From assembly GCA_021816775.1 (NCBI GenBank), contig JAKAXA010000036.1:1-35259 (forward strand): a DNA stretch of 35,259 nt, read 5' to 3'. A program made the position numbers and the translations under genes. Positions 23,605 through 31,322 of the stretch are shown one piece after another. Each line of letters starts with the position of its first letter. Positions within the stretch are counted from its first letter, which is position 1. The notes beneath the pieces are model-generated. The model saw only the letters and a list, made by a program, of their open reading frames with translations, had not been told where the DNA came from and searched no databases. This stretch comes from Pseudomonadota bacterium (GTDB lineage Bacteria > Pseudomonadota > Gammaproteobacteria > Steroidobacterales > Steroidobacteraceae).

Positions 23605-24114
23605 CTAATGAACCCAGCCGAACGCGTGAGCCAAAAGCACGCCGAGTGCCGCAAGCAGCGTGAACGCGCCCCCAAGAAAGATCCGATCGCGCTTGCTGAG
23701 TTCGAGACGCAGTTCCGCAAAGCCGCCGTGCATCTCGGCTCGTACTGCCGCAACGCCGTCCTGCATCTCAGCGCGGACTGCCGCAACGCCGTCCTGCATC
23801 TCAGCGCGGACTGCCGCAACGCCGTCCTGCATCTCAGCGCGGACTGCCGTAAAGCCGTCCTGCATCTCGGCGCGGACTGCCGTAAAGCCGTTCTGCATCT
23901 CGGCGCGTACGGCTTTGAATTCGGCCTGCATTTCGGCTCGCACTGCCGTGAAGCCGTCCTGGGTTCTCGTGCTGAGGTTGGAAATCTCACTGCGCATCTG
24001 GCGCAAGTCAACTTTGATGTCGCTGACATCGGAACGGATGTGCGCGACGTCTGACTCGAGCCGGGCGACGCGAGCGTCAAGGGGTTCAATCATGTCCAAC
24101 ACCGTGGCAGCCAT
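23605..24114 (-). CDS. Coiled-coil membrane protein with 11-residue repeats
   Basis: A 169-residue protein starting MAATVLDMIEPLDARVARLE; the ATG at 24114 follows AGGAG, and the promoter lies at 24135-24163. Residues about 10-50 form a charged helix, followed by seven consecutive 11-residue units close to DGFTAVRAEMQ and a decayed eighth. It ends in a membrane helix (IFLGGAFTLLAALGVLLAHAFGW). Hendecad repeats favour long, slightly right-handed coiled coils, so it is probably a tail-anchored rod. No domain with known function is seen. The reading frame is intact, although it lies among pseudogenes. Confidence 0.75.
   Translation of the reverse strand: MAATVLDMIEPLDARVARLESDVAHIRSDVSDIKVDLRQMRSEISNLSTRTQDGFTAVRAEMQAEFKAVRAEMQNGFTAVRAEMQDGFTAVRAEMQDGVAAVRAEMQDGVAAVRAEMQDGVAAVRAEMHGGFAELRLELSKRDRIFLGGAFTLLAALGVLLAHAFGWVH
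23729..23961 (-). repeat. 33-bp coding tandem repeats
   Basis: The landmark TGCAT (minus strand ATGCA) recurs at 23729, 23762, 23795, 23828, 23861, 23894 and 23927, exactly 33 bp apart, with a degenerate unit at 23960. Each unit encodes one 11-residue repeat of the coiled-coil protein. Three central units are almost identical, pointing to recent expansion. Confidence 0.9.
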
Positions 24115-24132
24115 AGAGTGCTCCTGGGCTGC

Positions 24133-24169
24133 ACTGAATATCTCCAACGAATCCAAATGTCAACACAAC
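24133..24169. repeat. 37-bp direct repeat, right copy
   Basis: Partner of 21347-21383 (31 of 37 identical). It lies 19 bases upstream of the coiled-coil gene start and marks the right edge of the debris region. An AT-rich block with a run of seven T (about 24180-24186) follows immediately, in strong contrast with the GC-rich surroundings. Confidence 0.7.
24135..24163 (-). promoter_or_regulatory. Sigma-70 promoter of the coiled-coil gene
   Basis: On the minus strand, TTGACA (24158-24163), 17 bases and TATTCA (24135-24140). The boxes and spacing are the same as in the TauE/SafE promoter. An A-run at about 24180-24186 lies roughly 50-58 bases upstream of the expected start point, where an UP element would be. 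Confidence 0.7.
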
Positions 24170-24320
24170 ATCACTTATCTTTTTTTCACAAGTTATTGTG
24201 CTTCTGCCGTCTGTATAGACACGCGTGACTCGTAGTTTTGGGAACCGTCGCTTCCAACGCCCATCGCGGACGTCGGGTGTAGCGTCGTCGAAGGACGGGT
24301 GAGATTTCGGGGCCGAGAAC

Positions 24321-24334
24321 GCCGCCGGGGCGGC
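24321..24334 (-). terminator. Possible hairpin at the end of the aryl-polyene locus
   Basis: GCCGCC and GGCGGC form a short perfect stem directly abutting the stop codon of the ketoreductase gene (minus strand). There is no T-run. In DNA this GC-rich, such palindromes arise easily, so the call is weak. The rest of the 24170-24320 gap holds nothing I recognise. Confidence 0.25.
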
Positions 24335-25057
24335 TCAGGCCATCCCGCCGTTGACGGAAAGGACCTGCGCGGTCACGTACGAAGCTTCGTCGGAGGCGAG
24401 GAAGGCGACGACGTTCGCAACCTCCTCGGGGGCGCCGGTGCGCGCCATGGGCACGAGGCGCTTGATGTCCGCCTCGCCGAAGATCTCCCCGGTCATGGGC
24501 GTGGCGATGATCCCCGGGGCGACCGCGTTGACGGTGACGCCGCGGGTGGCGAGCTCCAGCGCCAGCGCCTTGGTCGCCGAGTTCAGCGCCCCCTTGGCGG
24601 CGGCGTAGTTGACCTGGCCGCGGTTGCCGATGAGCGCGGCCACCGAGGAGAGGTTGATGATGCGTCCCCACCGGGTGCGGATCATCGGCAGCAGCAGCGG
24701 CTGCGTGACGTTGAAAAATCCATGCAGCGACACATCGATCACCCGGTGCCACTGGTCCGGGCGCATGCCGGGGAGCACGGCATCATCGTGCACGCCCGCG
24801 TTGTTGACGACGATCTGGATCGGGCCGGTGAGCGCGGCGAGCGCCTCGCGCGTGCCCTGGGCATCGGTGACGTCGAACTGAACCGCCTGCGCGCTGCCGC
24901 CTTGGGATCGGATGTCCTCGACCAATGCCTCGGCCGCGGCGATCGCCCGCCTGGCGTGCACGTACACGTGGTGCCCGTCGCGCGCGAGGCGCCGGCAGAT
25001 CGCCGCGCCGATGCCGCCGCTGCCGCCGGTCACGAGCGCGCGCTTTTGCACGCTCAT
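24335..25057 (-). CDS. FabG-like 3-oxoacyl-ACP reductase of the aryl-polyene locus
   Basis: A 240-residue short-chain dehydrogenase that reduces the 3-keto group of the ACP-bound chain with NADPH. The cofactor motif TGGSGGIGAA is at 10-19 and NNAGVH at 85-90; the catalytic Ser138, Tyr151 and Lys155 (NLSSV, NYAAAK) align with E. coli FabG. The start overlaps the preceding dehydratase stop (ATGA). Its place at the end of a locus with ketosynthase, chain-length partner and dehydratases argues for polyene rather than general fatty-acid synthesis. Confidence 0.92.
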   Translation of the reverse strand: MSVQKRALVTGGSGGIGAAICRRLARDGHHVYVHARRAIAAAEALVEDIRSQGGSAQAVQFDVTDAQGTREALAALTGPIQIVVNNAGVHDDAVLPGMRPDQWHRVIDVSLHGFFNVTQPLLLPMIRTRWGRIINLSSVAALIGNRGQVNYAAAKGALNSATKALALELATRGVTVNAVAPGIIATPMTGEIFGEADIKRLVPMARTGAPEEVANVVAFLASDEASYVTAQVLSVNGGMA

Positions 25058-25554
25058 GAGCGCAGCCCCGGGTCGGCCGATTCCAGCTCGCCGAACACGA
25101 TGCCCGCGCGCCCGGTGATGAGTTCCCGCTCGGCGCAGGCGAGGGCGAACTCGTAGAGCGCCGTGTCCGCATCGCCGGCGATGCGCCGCGCGCGCACCTC
25201 GAGGTCGGCGAGCAGGTCATCGAGCCGTGTGACCGCGAGTTTCAGATTGCGCACGCTTGCCAGATAGCCGGTGCGCACGGGGGTGCCCAGCAGGCCCGTC
25301 ATCAGCGCCCCGTGCGCCGCCATGGCCTGGCCGGCGTACTCGATGCCCGCCATCGCGCCGAGCCGGCCGCGCCCGCGCAGCGGGTTGTCGGCGCGGCGGT
25401 GGCTCGAGGTGCGGCAGCGGATCTGCGTCAGGTCCCAGCCCAGCACCTCATCGAGCAGACACATCCGCCCCTGATGCGGGATGTGCTGCTCGAGCCAGCG
25501 GCGCTGCAGGCGCACGGCGGCGAGCGGTTGCGCAGGCGGGCGGTTCAAGGACAT
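25054..25554 (-). CDS. Hotdog-fold 3-hydroxyacyl-ACP dehydratase (ApeP-like)
   Basis: A 166-residue hotdog-fold protein. The segment IPHQGRMCLLDEVLGWD and the central helix AGIEYAGQAMAAHGALM match dehydratases of aryl-polyene loci, which carry the catalytic His in the first segment and an acidic residue in the helix. It would dehydrate 3-hydroxyacyl-ACP to the trans-enoyl form, leaving the conjugated double bonds that give the pigment its colour. It overlaps the chain-length-partner gene by 10 bases and the ketoreductase gene by 4. Confidence 0.83.
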   Translation of the reverse strand: MSLNRPPAQPLAAVRLQRRWLEQHIPHQGRMCLLDEVLGWDLTQIRCRTSSHRRADNPLRGRGRLGAMAGIEYAGQAMAAHGALMTGLLGTPVRTGYLASVRNLKLAVTRLDDLLADLEVRARRIAGDADTALYEFALACAERELITGRAGIVFGELESADPGLRS

Positions 25555-26366
25555 GGCGAGACGTTCACGGCCAGGCGCAGATCCTCCAGATAATCGAGCA
25601 GCGCGCAGCCGCTGTCACGGCGGGAAATCAGTTTCAGCAGCGGCAGGCTGCGCGCCGCGGGGATGCCCGCGCGCAGCGCCTCGAGCGGCGCCTCGGGGAG
25701 CGGGTCGGCGGCGTCCCGGGCGAGGCGCACCTCGAGGCGCGCGTGGGCACCGGCAGAGGAGCGCGGATCGAGCAGCAGCGCCGCGGCGAAGGATCCCGCC
25801 ATCGGGCGCTTGGCGCGCAGCGGCTCGGGGTAATCGGTGTCGTAGGCGATGAGCAGCACGGGCGCGCCGCTCGCGCCGCTCTGGGCGAGCGCCTCGATCA
25901 GCCCCGCGGCGAAACTCCCGTCATAAGCCGAGAGCGCCGTCGAGGGCGCCATGTCGCGCAGCGCGATGCTCCAATAGCCCGAGGCGGCGTTGTGCACCGA
26001 GTTGTGAAAGCGGGTGGGGGAGATCTGTCGCTCGGGCGAGGCGAGCGCGGAGCAGATCTCGTGACAGATCGCCCCGTCGCCGCTGGAGGAGGCAAACACC
26101 GTGGCGAGCGCCCTCGCGCCGGCATCGAGGCCGGCATCGGCGAGCGCCTCGAGTCCCGCGGCGAGCGCCAGGCGGACGGTGGCGCCGGTGCGGCGCCGCT
26201 CGGCCGCGGGGAGCGCCGCCGGCGGCGGCGCCTCGGTCGGCGCGGGCGCGTAGGGCCGCTCGCCCTTGAGGAGGGCTGCGGCGCTCGGCCAGTCCGCGAT
26301 GCCGGGCCCCAGCACCCCGATCCCACGCACGTAGGCGCCGGGCGTCATCGTCTCGCGCTCAATCAT
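25545..26366 (-). CDS. Ketosynthase-like chain-length partner (Ketoacyl-synt_2)
   Basis: A 273-residue protein with the thiolase-fold layout of the shortened Ketoacyl-synt_2 family: VRGIGVLGPGIADWPS at the start, SSSGDGAICHEICSALA, then SPTRFHNSVHNAASGYWSIAL. The region where a ketosynthase has its active Cys reads TALSAYDGSF, without Cys, so it is unlikely to condense by itself. In aryl-polyene systems such proteins pair with the active ketosynthase as chain-length factors. It overlaps the ketosynthase gene by 8 bases. Confidence 0.85.
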   Translation of the reverse strand: MIERETMTPGAYVRGIGVLGPGIADWPSAAALLKGERPYAPAPTEAPPPAALPAAERRRTGATVRLALAAGLEALADAGLDAGARALATVFASSSGDGAICHEICSALASPERQISPTRFHNSVHNAASGYWSIALRDMAPSTALSAYDGSFAAGLIEALAQSGASGAPVLLIAYDTDYPEPLRAKRPMAGSFAAALLLDPRSSAGAHARLEVRLARDAADPLPEAPLEALRAGIPAARSLPLLKLISRRDSGCALLDYLEDLRLAVNVSPCP

Positions 26367-27567
26367 GCGCGGGCTCCTCTGTCCGCCGCTCGAGCACCAG
26401 GCTGCAGTTGGAGCCGCCGAAGCCGAACGAGTTGCTGAGCACCCGTGTCACCGGCGCGGCGCGGTTGCCCGTGAGGTAGGCGAGCTCCAGGCCCGGGTCG
26501 ACGGCGGTGGTGTTCAGGCCGCCCGGCAGGAGCCCATGGCGCAGCGCGAGCGCGCAGATCACCGCCTCGAGCGCGCCGGCCGCACCGAGGGTGTGGCCGG
26601 TGGCTCCCTTGGTGGAGCTCACCGGCACGGCCGCTCCGAACAATGCCGCGACGGCGCGCGCCTCGGCGCTGTCGTTGCTCGGGGTGCCGGTGCCGTGCAG
26701 GTTGATGTACTCGATCTGCCCCGGCTCGAGCCCGGCGCAGGCGAGCGCCTGGCGCATCGCCGCCTGGGCGCCGAGCCCGTCCGGATGGGGCGAGGACATG
26801 TGATACGCATCGCTCGACTCCCCGAACCCGGTGAGCGTGATCGTTCCCGGCCCGGTGTCGGGGCCGGGGCGCTCGAGCAGCGCGAACGCGGCCCCCTCGC
26901 CGATCGAGATGCCGTCGCGCGCCAGATCGAACGGCCGGCAAGGCCCGCGCGCCACCAGCTGCAGCGCCGAGAACCCGTACAGCGTGGTCAGGCACAGCGA
27001 GTCGACGCCGCCCACCACCGCCGCATCGATCAGCCCCGCGGCCATCAGGCGCACGGCGGCGGCGAACACCTTGGCGCTGGAGGAGCAGGCGGTGGAGATC
27101 ACCGCGGCCGGGCCCTCGAGCGCGAGCGCGCGCCGCACGAAATCCCCCAGCGCATACGGGTTGTGGGTGGCGGCGTAATCGAACGAGGCCGGCAGCGCGC
27201 CGTCGGGCGCGCGGTGGCGGTAGGCGAGCTCGGTCTCGAGCATCCCCGAGGTGCTGGTGCCGAGCAGCACGCCGATGCGCGCCGGGCCGAGGCGCGCCGC
27301 GCAGCGGCGCACCGCCTCGCCGAACCCGTCCTGCTCCAGGGCGAGCAGCGCCAGGCGATGGTTGCGGCAGTCGAAGCGTGCGAGCGGCGCCGGCACGCGC
27401 ACCGCATCCAATCCCGGCACCTCGCCGATGCAGGTCTCGAGCACGGCCGTCTCGAAGGTGCACGGCGCGAGCCCGCCGCGGCCCGCGCGCAGCGCGGCGA
27501 GCGTCTCCCCGAGGCCCCGCCCGATCGCGCTCGTGGCGGTGTAATGAGTGAGCGCCAGCGGCTTCAT
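26359..27567 (-). CDS. Beta-ketoacyl-ACP synthase of the aryl-polyene locus
   Basis: A 402-residue FabF-type condensing enzyme. Active-site Cys161 (STACSSS), His291 (NLHGTGTPSND) and His325 (TKGATGHTLGAAG) are all present, as is the C-terminal SNSFGFGGSN loop. It should extend the ACP-bound chain with malonyl units. The ATG overlaps the deacetylase-like gene stop, and the stop runs into the chain-length partner, consistent with a heterodimer made from one message. Confidence 0.94.
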   Translation of the reverse strand: MKPLALTHYTATSAIGRGLGETLAALRAGRGGLAPCTFETAVLETCIGEVPGLDAVRVPAPLARFDCRNHRLALLALEQDGFGEAVRRCAARLGPARIGVLLGTSTSGMLETELAYRHRAPDGALPASFDYAATHNPYALGDFVRRALALEGPAAVISTACSSSAKVFAAAVRLMAAGLIDAAVVGGVDSLCLTTLYGFSALQLVARGPCRPFDLARDGISIGEGAAFALLERPGPDTGPGTITLTGFGESSDAYHMSSPHPDGLGAQAAMRQALACAGLEPGQIEYINLHGTGTPSNDSAEARAVAALFGAAVPVSSTKGATGHTLGAAGALEAVICALALRHGLLPGGLNTTAVDPGLELAYLTGNRAAPVTRVLSNSFGFGGSNCSLVLERRTEEPAHD

Positions 27568-28382
27568 GCGAGCGCCTCGCGCAGCGTCACCGGAGTGAGG
27601 TTCGCGGCCGCGAGCGCCGCGAGCAGGCGCGGCAGCACCTCGAGCACCACCGGCGCGCCGGCGCGGGTGCGGGCCGCGTGGCCGTCGTGCAGCAGCAGAA
27701 TGTCGCCATCCGCCAGGTCGCGCGTGAGCGCGCCGAGCACCCGCTCGCAGCGGTGCTCGACGGTGTCGAACCCGCGCCGGGTCCAGCTCGCCAGCTGCAG
27801 GCCGAGCCGCTGCAGGACGGGGTCGAGGAACGGACTGCGCAGCCCGGCCGGGGCGCGGAAGAACCGCGGTGCCTCGCCTGTCACACCGGCGATCGTCTCC
27901 TGGGCGCGCTCGATCTCCGCGCGCAGGCGCTGCGGCCCGAGCAGCGCGAAGTGCGCCAGATGCCGCTGGCTGTGATTCTCGATCGCGTGGCCCGCGGCGA
28001 TGAGCTCGCGGGCGAGCGCCCGATGCGCCCCGACCCGCTCGCCGATGCAGAAGAACGTGGCCCGCACGCCATGGCGCGCGAGCAGCTCGAGGACCCGGGG
28101 GGTGATCTGAGGGTCCGGCCCGTCATCGAGCGTCAGGGCGATGCGCGGCCCGCCGGCCCCGGCCGCGGCGGGCAGGCGCGTCCAGTTCGAGCCGAGCAGC
28201 CGGCTGCGCGGCCAGAGGCCCGCCGCCGTGAGCAGGGCGTGATTGAGCGCCACTGCGCCGAGCGCCCAGGGCCACAGCTGCGCCTCGGCGAGCGCGAGCG
28301 CGGCCGCCCCGCCGTGCACGCCCGCGGAGGCGAGCAGCAGCGGCGCGGGCCGCCAGCGGGGTCGGGTGGCGATGGACTGCAT
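27564..28382 (-). CDS. Polysaccharide deacetylase (NodB-fold) protein
   Basis: About 272 residues from the ATG at 28382. The first 55 residues hold hydrophobic stretches (PLLLASAGVHGGAAALALAEA; LGAVALNHALLTAAG) that could anchor it in the membrane. The NodB domain follows: TLDDGPDPQ with Asp86-Asp87, VRATFFCIGERV, and the zinc motif HSQRH (137-141). LTRDLADGDILLLHDGH is the usual C-terminal motif. CE4 enzymes remove N- or O-acetyl groups from glycans. Here it sits between the exporter and ketosynthase genes, so it may modify a sugar or acyl head group on the pigment (inference). Confidence 0.87.
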   Translation of the reverse strand: MQSIATRPRWRPAPLLLASAGVHGGAAALALAEAQLWPWALGAVALNHALLTAAGLWPRSRLLGSNWTRLPAAAGAGGPRIALTLDDGPDPQITPRVLELLARHGVRATFFCIGERVGAHRALARELIAAGHAIENHSQRHLAHFALLGPQRLRAEIERAQETIAGVTGEAPRFFRAPAGLRSPFLDPVLQRLGLQLASWTRRGFDTVEHRCERVLGALTRDLADGDILLLHDGHAARTRAGAPVVLEVLPRLLAALAAANLTPVTLREALA

Positions 28383-28392
28383 GGCGGAAATT

Positions 28393-30735
28393 CTAGCCTG
28401 CCGCGCGAGCGGGCGGCTGCCGGGCGAGCAGGGCGGCGAACAGCAGCGCGAGCAGCGCCCCCGGGGCCACCGTCTCACCGAGATCGCGCAGCACGGGTAC
28501 CGAGGAGAAGGCAAGCACCCCGAAGCCGAGCACGGTGGCCGCGTTGGCGAGCAGGAGCGAGGCCAGGGTGAGGGTCGGCTCGAGGGTGCCCTGCTCGAAG
28601 AACAGCGCGTAGTTCGACCCGACGGCGACGATGAGCAGCATGCCGATGACGTGCAGCAGGGTGAGGCGTGCGCCGCAGAGCACCAGTGCGGCGCTCACGG
28701 TGAGCACCGCGAGCGCCAGCGGCGCCACCACCCGCAGCACGCGCACCGGGGAGCGCAGCGTCGCGAGCAGCAGGACCACGATGAGCGCCAGGCCCGCGAG
28801 CGAGTCGCGCACCGCTTCGCCGAGGTAGGTGCCGTAGAGCGCATTGGCCTGGCGCTTCAGGTCGAGCACCGTGGCGTGTGCCGGGGCGGACAGGGCGAGT
28901 GCGGCGCGCACGCGTGTGAGGTCGATGGGGCCCGCGCGCGGCCGCTGCAGGGGCAGCAGCGCATCCCATCCGGGCCCCTCGCGCACCAGCAGGCCATCCA
29001 CGGCGGCGGCGAAGGAGGTGCCCGCGAGGTCGGCGCGAGTGATGGGCGCTGCAGTGCGCGCCCGCGCCACGGCTTGCACGAACGGCGCGAGGTCCGCAGG
29101 CGAGAGCGGCAGGCCGACCAGAGCGCGCGCGAGCCGCCGGCGCAGGACCCGCGGGGGCGGCAGCGCCTGCCGGCGCCGGCGCTGCAGCGCGCGGCTCGGC
29201 AGATACAGCGCCGGGCTCTGATAGCCGCCGAGCACACCGCGCGCCAGGAGCCCATCCAGCGCCGCGCCGGCCTGCTCGGCGCCCTGCAGCGCCGCCTGGC
29301 GGCTCGGCGCGCCGATCACCACCAGGTCGCGTCCCTCGGGCGCGCCGAGCGCGCCGCGCAACCGCGCATCGAGACGCTGGGCGGCTCGCGGCACGGGGCT
29401 CAGGGCGGCGAGCTGCCGGTTCCACAGATGCCCGCGGTGCGTGTAGAGCACCGCCACGGCCGCGAGCGCCACCAGGGCCAACAGCACGCGCGCGGCATTG
29501 CTGGGGCGCAGCACGCGTGCGGCCCGCGCACCGATCGGGCGCAGGTCGCGGACCGCGAAGCGCCGCGGCAGCAGGTGCGGCAGCACGAAGCGCGTCACGA
29601 GGCCCGCCGCCAGCACCCCGGTGAGCGAGTACCAGCCGAGCTGCGCGAGCCCGGGGAACGCCGAGGGCACGAGCGCCGCGAAGCCGCACACCGAGGTCAG
29701 CATGCCCAGGCGCACGGTCGGCCAGGCGCTCGCGCGCCAGTCCACGGCCGTGCCGGCCGCGGCGGTGCGCGACTGGACGAAGAGGTAGATCGAGTAATCG
29801 ACCGCCTCGCCGATCAGCGTCACCCCGAACCCGAGCGTCACGCCCTGTACCACGCCGAAGCGCAGCGCCACCGCCGCGACACCCGCCAGCGCCCCCGAGG
29901 CGACCGGCACGAGCGCCAGCCCGAGCGCCGCGAGCGAGCGGTACGCGAGCGCGAGCAGTGTCAGGATGAGCAGGCCGCTCAGGAGCGAGAGGCGCACCAC
30001 TTCGCGCTTGATGCGCGCGCGGGCGGCCACCGCGAACACGCCGGGGCCGGTCAGCTGCAGCGTGGCGTGCGCCCGCTGCGCGGCGGCCGCGTGATCGAAC
30101 GCGGTGCGGATCGCGCCGATCGCCCGCTGCTGGGCGTCGGTGTCGGAGCCGGCCGCGCGGGTGCGCAGCAACAGCAGGGCCTGGTGTCCCTGGCGCGAGA
30201 CCCACACACCGCCGGCGCGGCGCGGCGGCCGGGAGCGATCGAGCGCACCGGCGAGCGCGAGCATCTCGCCGGTCGGATCGTGCGAGAGCGCGGGGGCGGC
30301 GAGCACGCCGCCGGGGGCGGCGAGCAGGGCGAGCGTGTGCTCTATCGAGGTGCGCAGTCCCGCGACGCGGAAGCTCTGCGGGGTGACCGCGGGGCTCAGC
30401 ACATACCGATGCGCGAAGAGGAACGCGCCGTCGCGCCGTTGAGTCGCCGCCGAGCCGTTCTCGACCGCGGCAAACGAGCCGTCGGCGCGCAGCGCCCGGG
30501 CGAGCGAGCGCGAGAGGCGGGCGCGCGTGGCGGCATCGGCGCCGCCGATGGCCGCGATGAGCAGCCGCGAGGCGATGCCGTTGCGCAGCTGCTCGACCAG
30601 GAGGCGCTCGCTGGCGCTCGGCGCGCGCGGCAGGAACGCCGAGAGATCCGCCGAGTAACGCGCGCGTGCGACCAGGAGCGCCGCGAGCCCGGCGAGCACC
30701 GCCCACACCCACAGCGCGGCCGCGCGGCTGCTCAT
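28393..30735 (-). CDS. MMPL/RND-family exporter of the aryl-polyene locus
   Basis: A 780-residue transporter with the RND/MMPL plan: one N-terminal helix, a large periplasmic loop, a helix bundle (LSLLSGLLILTLLALAYRSL... to ...GVLAAGLVTRFVLPHLL), a second periplasmic loop and a second bundle (SLAGLALIVVLLLATL... to the C-terminus). FGVTLIGEAVDYSIYLF and MLLIVAVGSNYALFFEQG are the paired motifs carrying the proton-relay acidic or polar residues. It lies next to a LolA-like gene, a pairing typical of loci that send lipids to the outer membrane. The ATG overlaps the LolA-like stop. Confidence 0.9.
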   Translation of the reverse strand: MSSRAAALWVWAVLAGLAALLVARARYSADLSAFLPRAPSASERLLVEQLRNGIASRLLIAAIGGADAATRARLSRSLARALRADGSFAAVENGSAATQRRDGAFLFAHRYVLSPAVTPQSFRVAGLRTSIEHTLALLAAPGGVLAAPALSHDPTGEMLALAGALDRSRPPRRAGGVWVSRQGHQALLLLRTRAAGSDTDAQQRAIGAIRTAFDHAAAAQRAHATLQLTGPGVFAVAARARIKREVVRLSLLSGLLILTLLALAYRSLAALGLALVPVASGALAGVAAVALRFGVVQGVTLGFGVTLIGEAVDYSIYLFVQSRTAAAGTAVDWRASAWPTVRLGMLTSVCGFAALVPSAFPGLAQLGWYSLTGVLAAGLVTRFVLPHLLPRRFAVRDLRPIGARAARVLRPSNAARVLLALVALAAVAVLYTHRGHLWNRQLAALSPVPRAAQRLDARLRGALGAPEGRDLVVIGAPSRQAALQGAEQAGAALDGLLARGVLGGYQSPALYLPSRALQRRRRQALPPPRVLRRRLARALVGLPLSPADLAPFVQAVARARTAAPITRADLAGTSFAAAVDGLLVREGPGWDALLPLQRPRAGPIDLTRVRAALALSAPAHATVLDLKRQANALYGTYLGEAVRDSLAGLALIVVLLLATLRSPVRVLRVVAPLALAVLTVSAALVLCGARLTLLHVIGMLLIVAVGSNYALFFEQGTLEPTLTLASLLLANAATVLGFGVLAFSSVPVLRDLGETVAPGALLALLFAALLARQPPARAAG

Positions 30736-31322
30736 GCGGCTGGCGGCGGGCCAAGGCGCATCACGGTGCGCGCGCCATGGGGTGCGAAGATCTCGAGGGT
30801 GCGGATGTCGGCCGCCTCGCCGGCGAGGCGGATGCGGCGCACGCTGGCGCCGGCCCTGATCGGAGTGAGGGTGAGCTGCCAGTGATCGAGCGTGCCGCGC
30901 CATCGCACCGTGAAGCGGCGCTCGAGCGCGGCGCCGCGGCCGGCGAGCGTGTCGCGCAGCGCATCGACATAGACGGCGATGTCCGGATAGTTGCGCAGGT
31001 CTACGTGGCGGGTGTGGCCGTCGCGGCGCACCGTGAGCCGCTCGCCGTCGAGGATCAGATCGCTCGGCGCGGGCTTGAGCGTCCGTTGCTCGAGGTGATC
31101 GGGCGCCCGGTAGCGCAGCACGCCGGAGCTCTCCAGCGGGCGCGTGAGGCCCGCCGCATAGGTGCGCGCCACGAACGTGACTTCGCCCCGCTCTCGTGCC
31201 GCCAGCAGCGCCATCAGGCGGGCGAACGGCGTGTCGGCGCCGGCGCGCGCCGCGGCGCCGGTGAGGCCGAGGGCGAGCAGCGCCACGAGCGCGGCGGCCT
31301 TACGGCTGGGCCCAGAAGTCAT
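30732..31322 (-). CDS. LolA-like outer-membrane lipid carrier
   Basis: A 196-residue secreted protein. The signal peptide (KAAALVALLALGLTGAAARA) precedes PFARLMALLAARERGEVTFVARTYAAGLTRPLESSGVLRYRAPDHL, the opening of LolA-like carriers found beside MMPL exporters. DLILDGERLTVRRDGHTRHVDL and LTPIRAGASVRRIRLAGEAADI fit later LolA strands. It would shuttle the lipid or polyene through the periplasm. It overlaps the preceding acyltransferase gene by 23 bases. Confidence 0.83.
   Translation of the reverse strand: MTSGPSRKAAALVALLALGLTGAAARAGADTPFARLMALLAARERGEVTFVARTYAAGLTRPLESSGVLRYRAPDHLEQRTLKPAPSDLILDGERLTVRRDGHTRHVDLRNYPDIAVYVDALRDTLAGRGAALERRFTVRWRGTLDHWQLTLTPIRAGASVRRIRLAGEAADIRTLEIFAPHGARTVMRLGPPPAA

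Noticed and set aside
23729..23961. 33-bp periodic repeats that might be taken for a CRISPR array
   Set aside because: The units are contiguous with no unique spacers, and they encode in-frame 11-residue repeats of a coiled-coil protein.
24187..24200. CACAA-GTTA-TTGTG next to a T-run as an intrinsic terminator
   Set aside because: The T-run precedes the stem on the + strand and becomes an A-run after it on the minus strand, so the order is wrong for a terminator on either strand; it fits an AT-rich upstream promoter block better.
28243..30885. An 880-codon open frame on the + strand
   Set aside because: It is antisense to the MMPL exporter gene; its translation is rich in Arg, Gly, Glu, Gln and His with no fold or motif, as expected for the opposite strand of GC-rich coding DNA.
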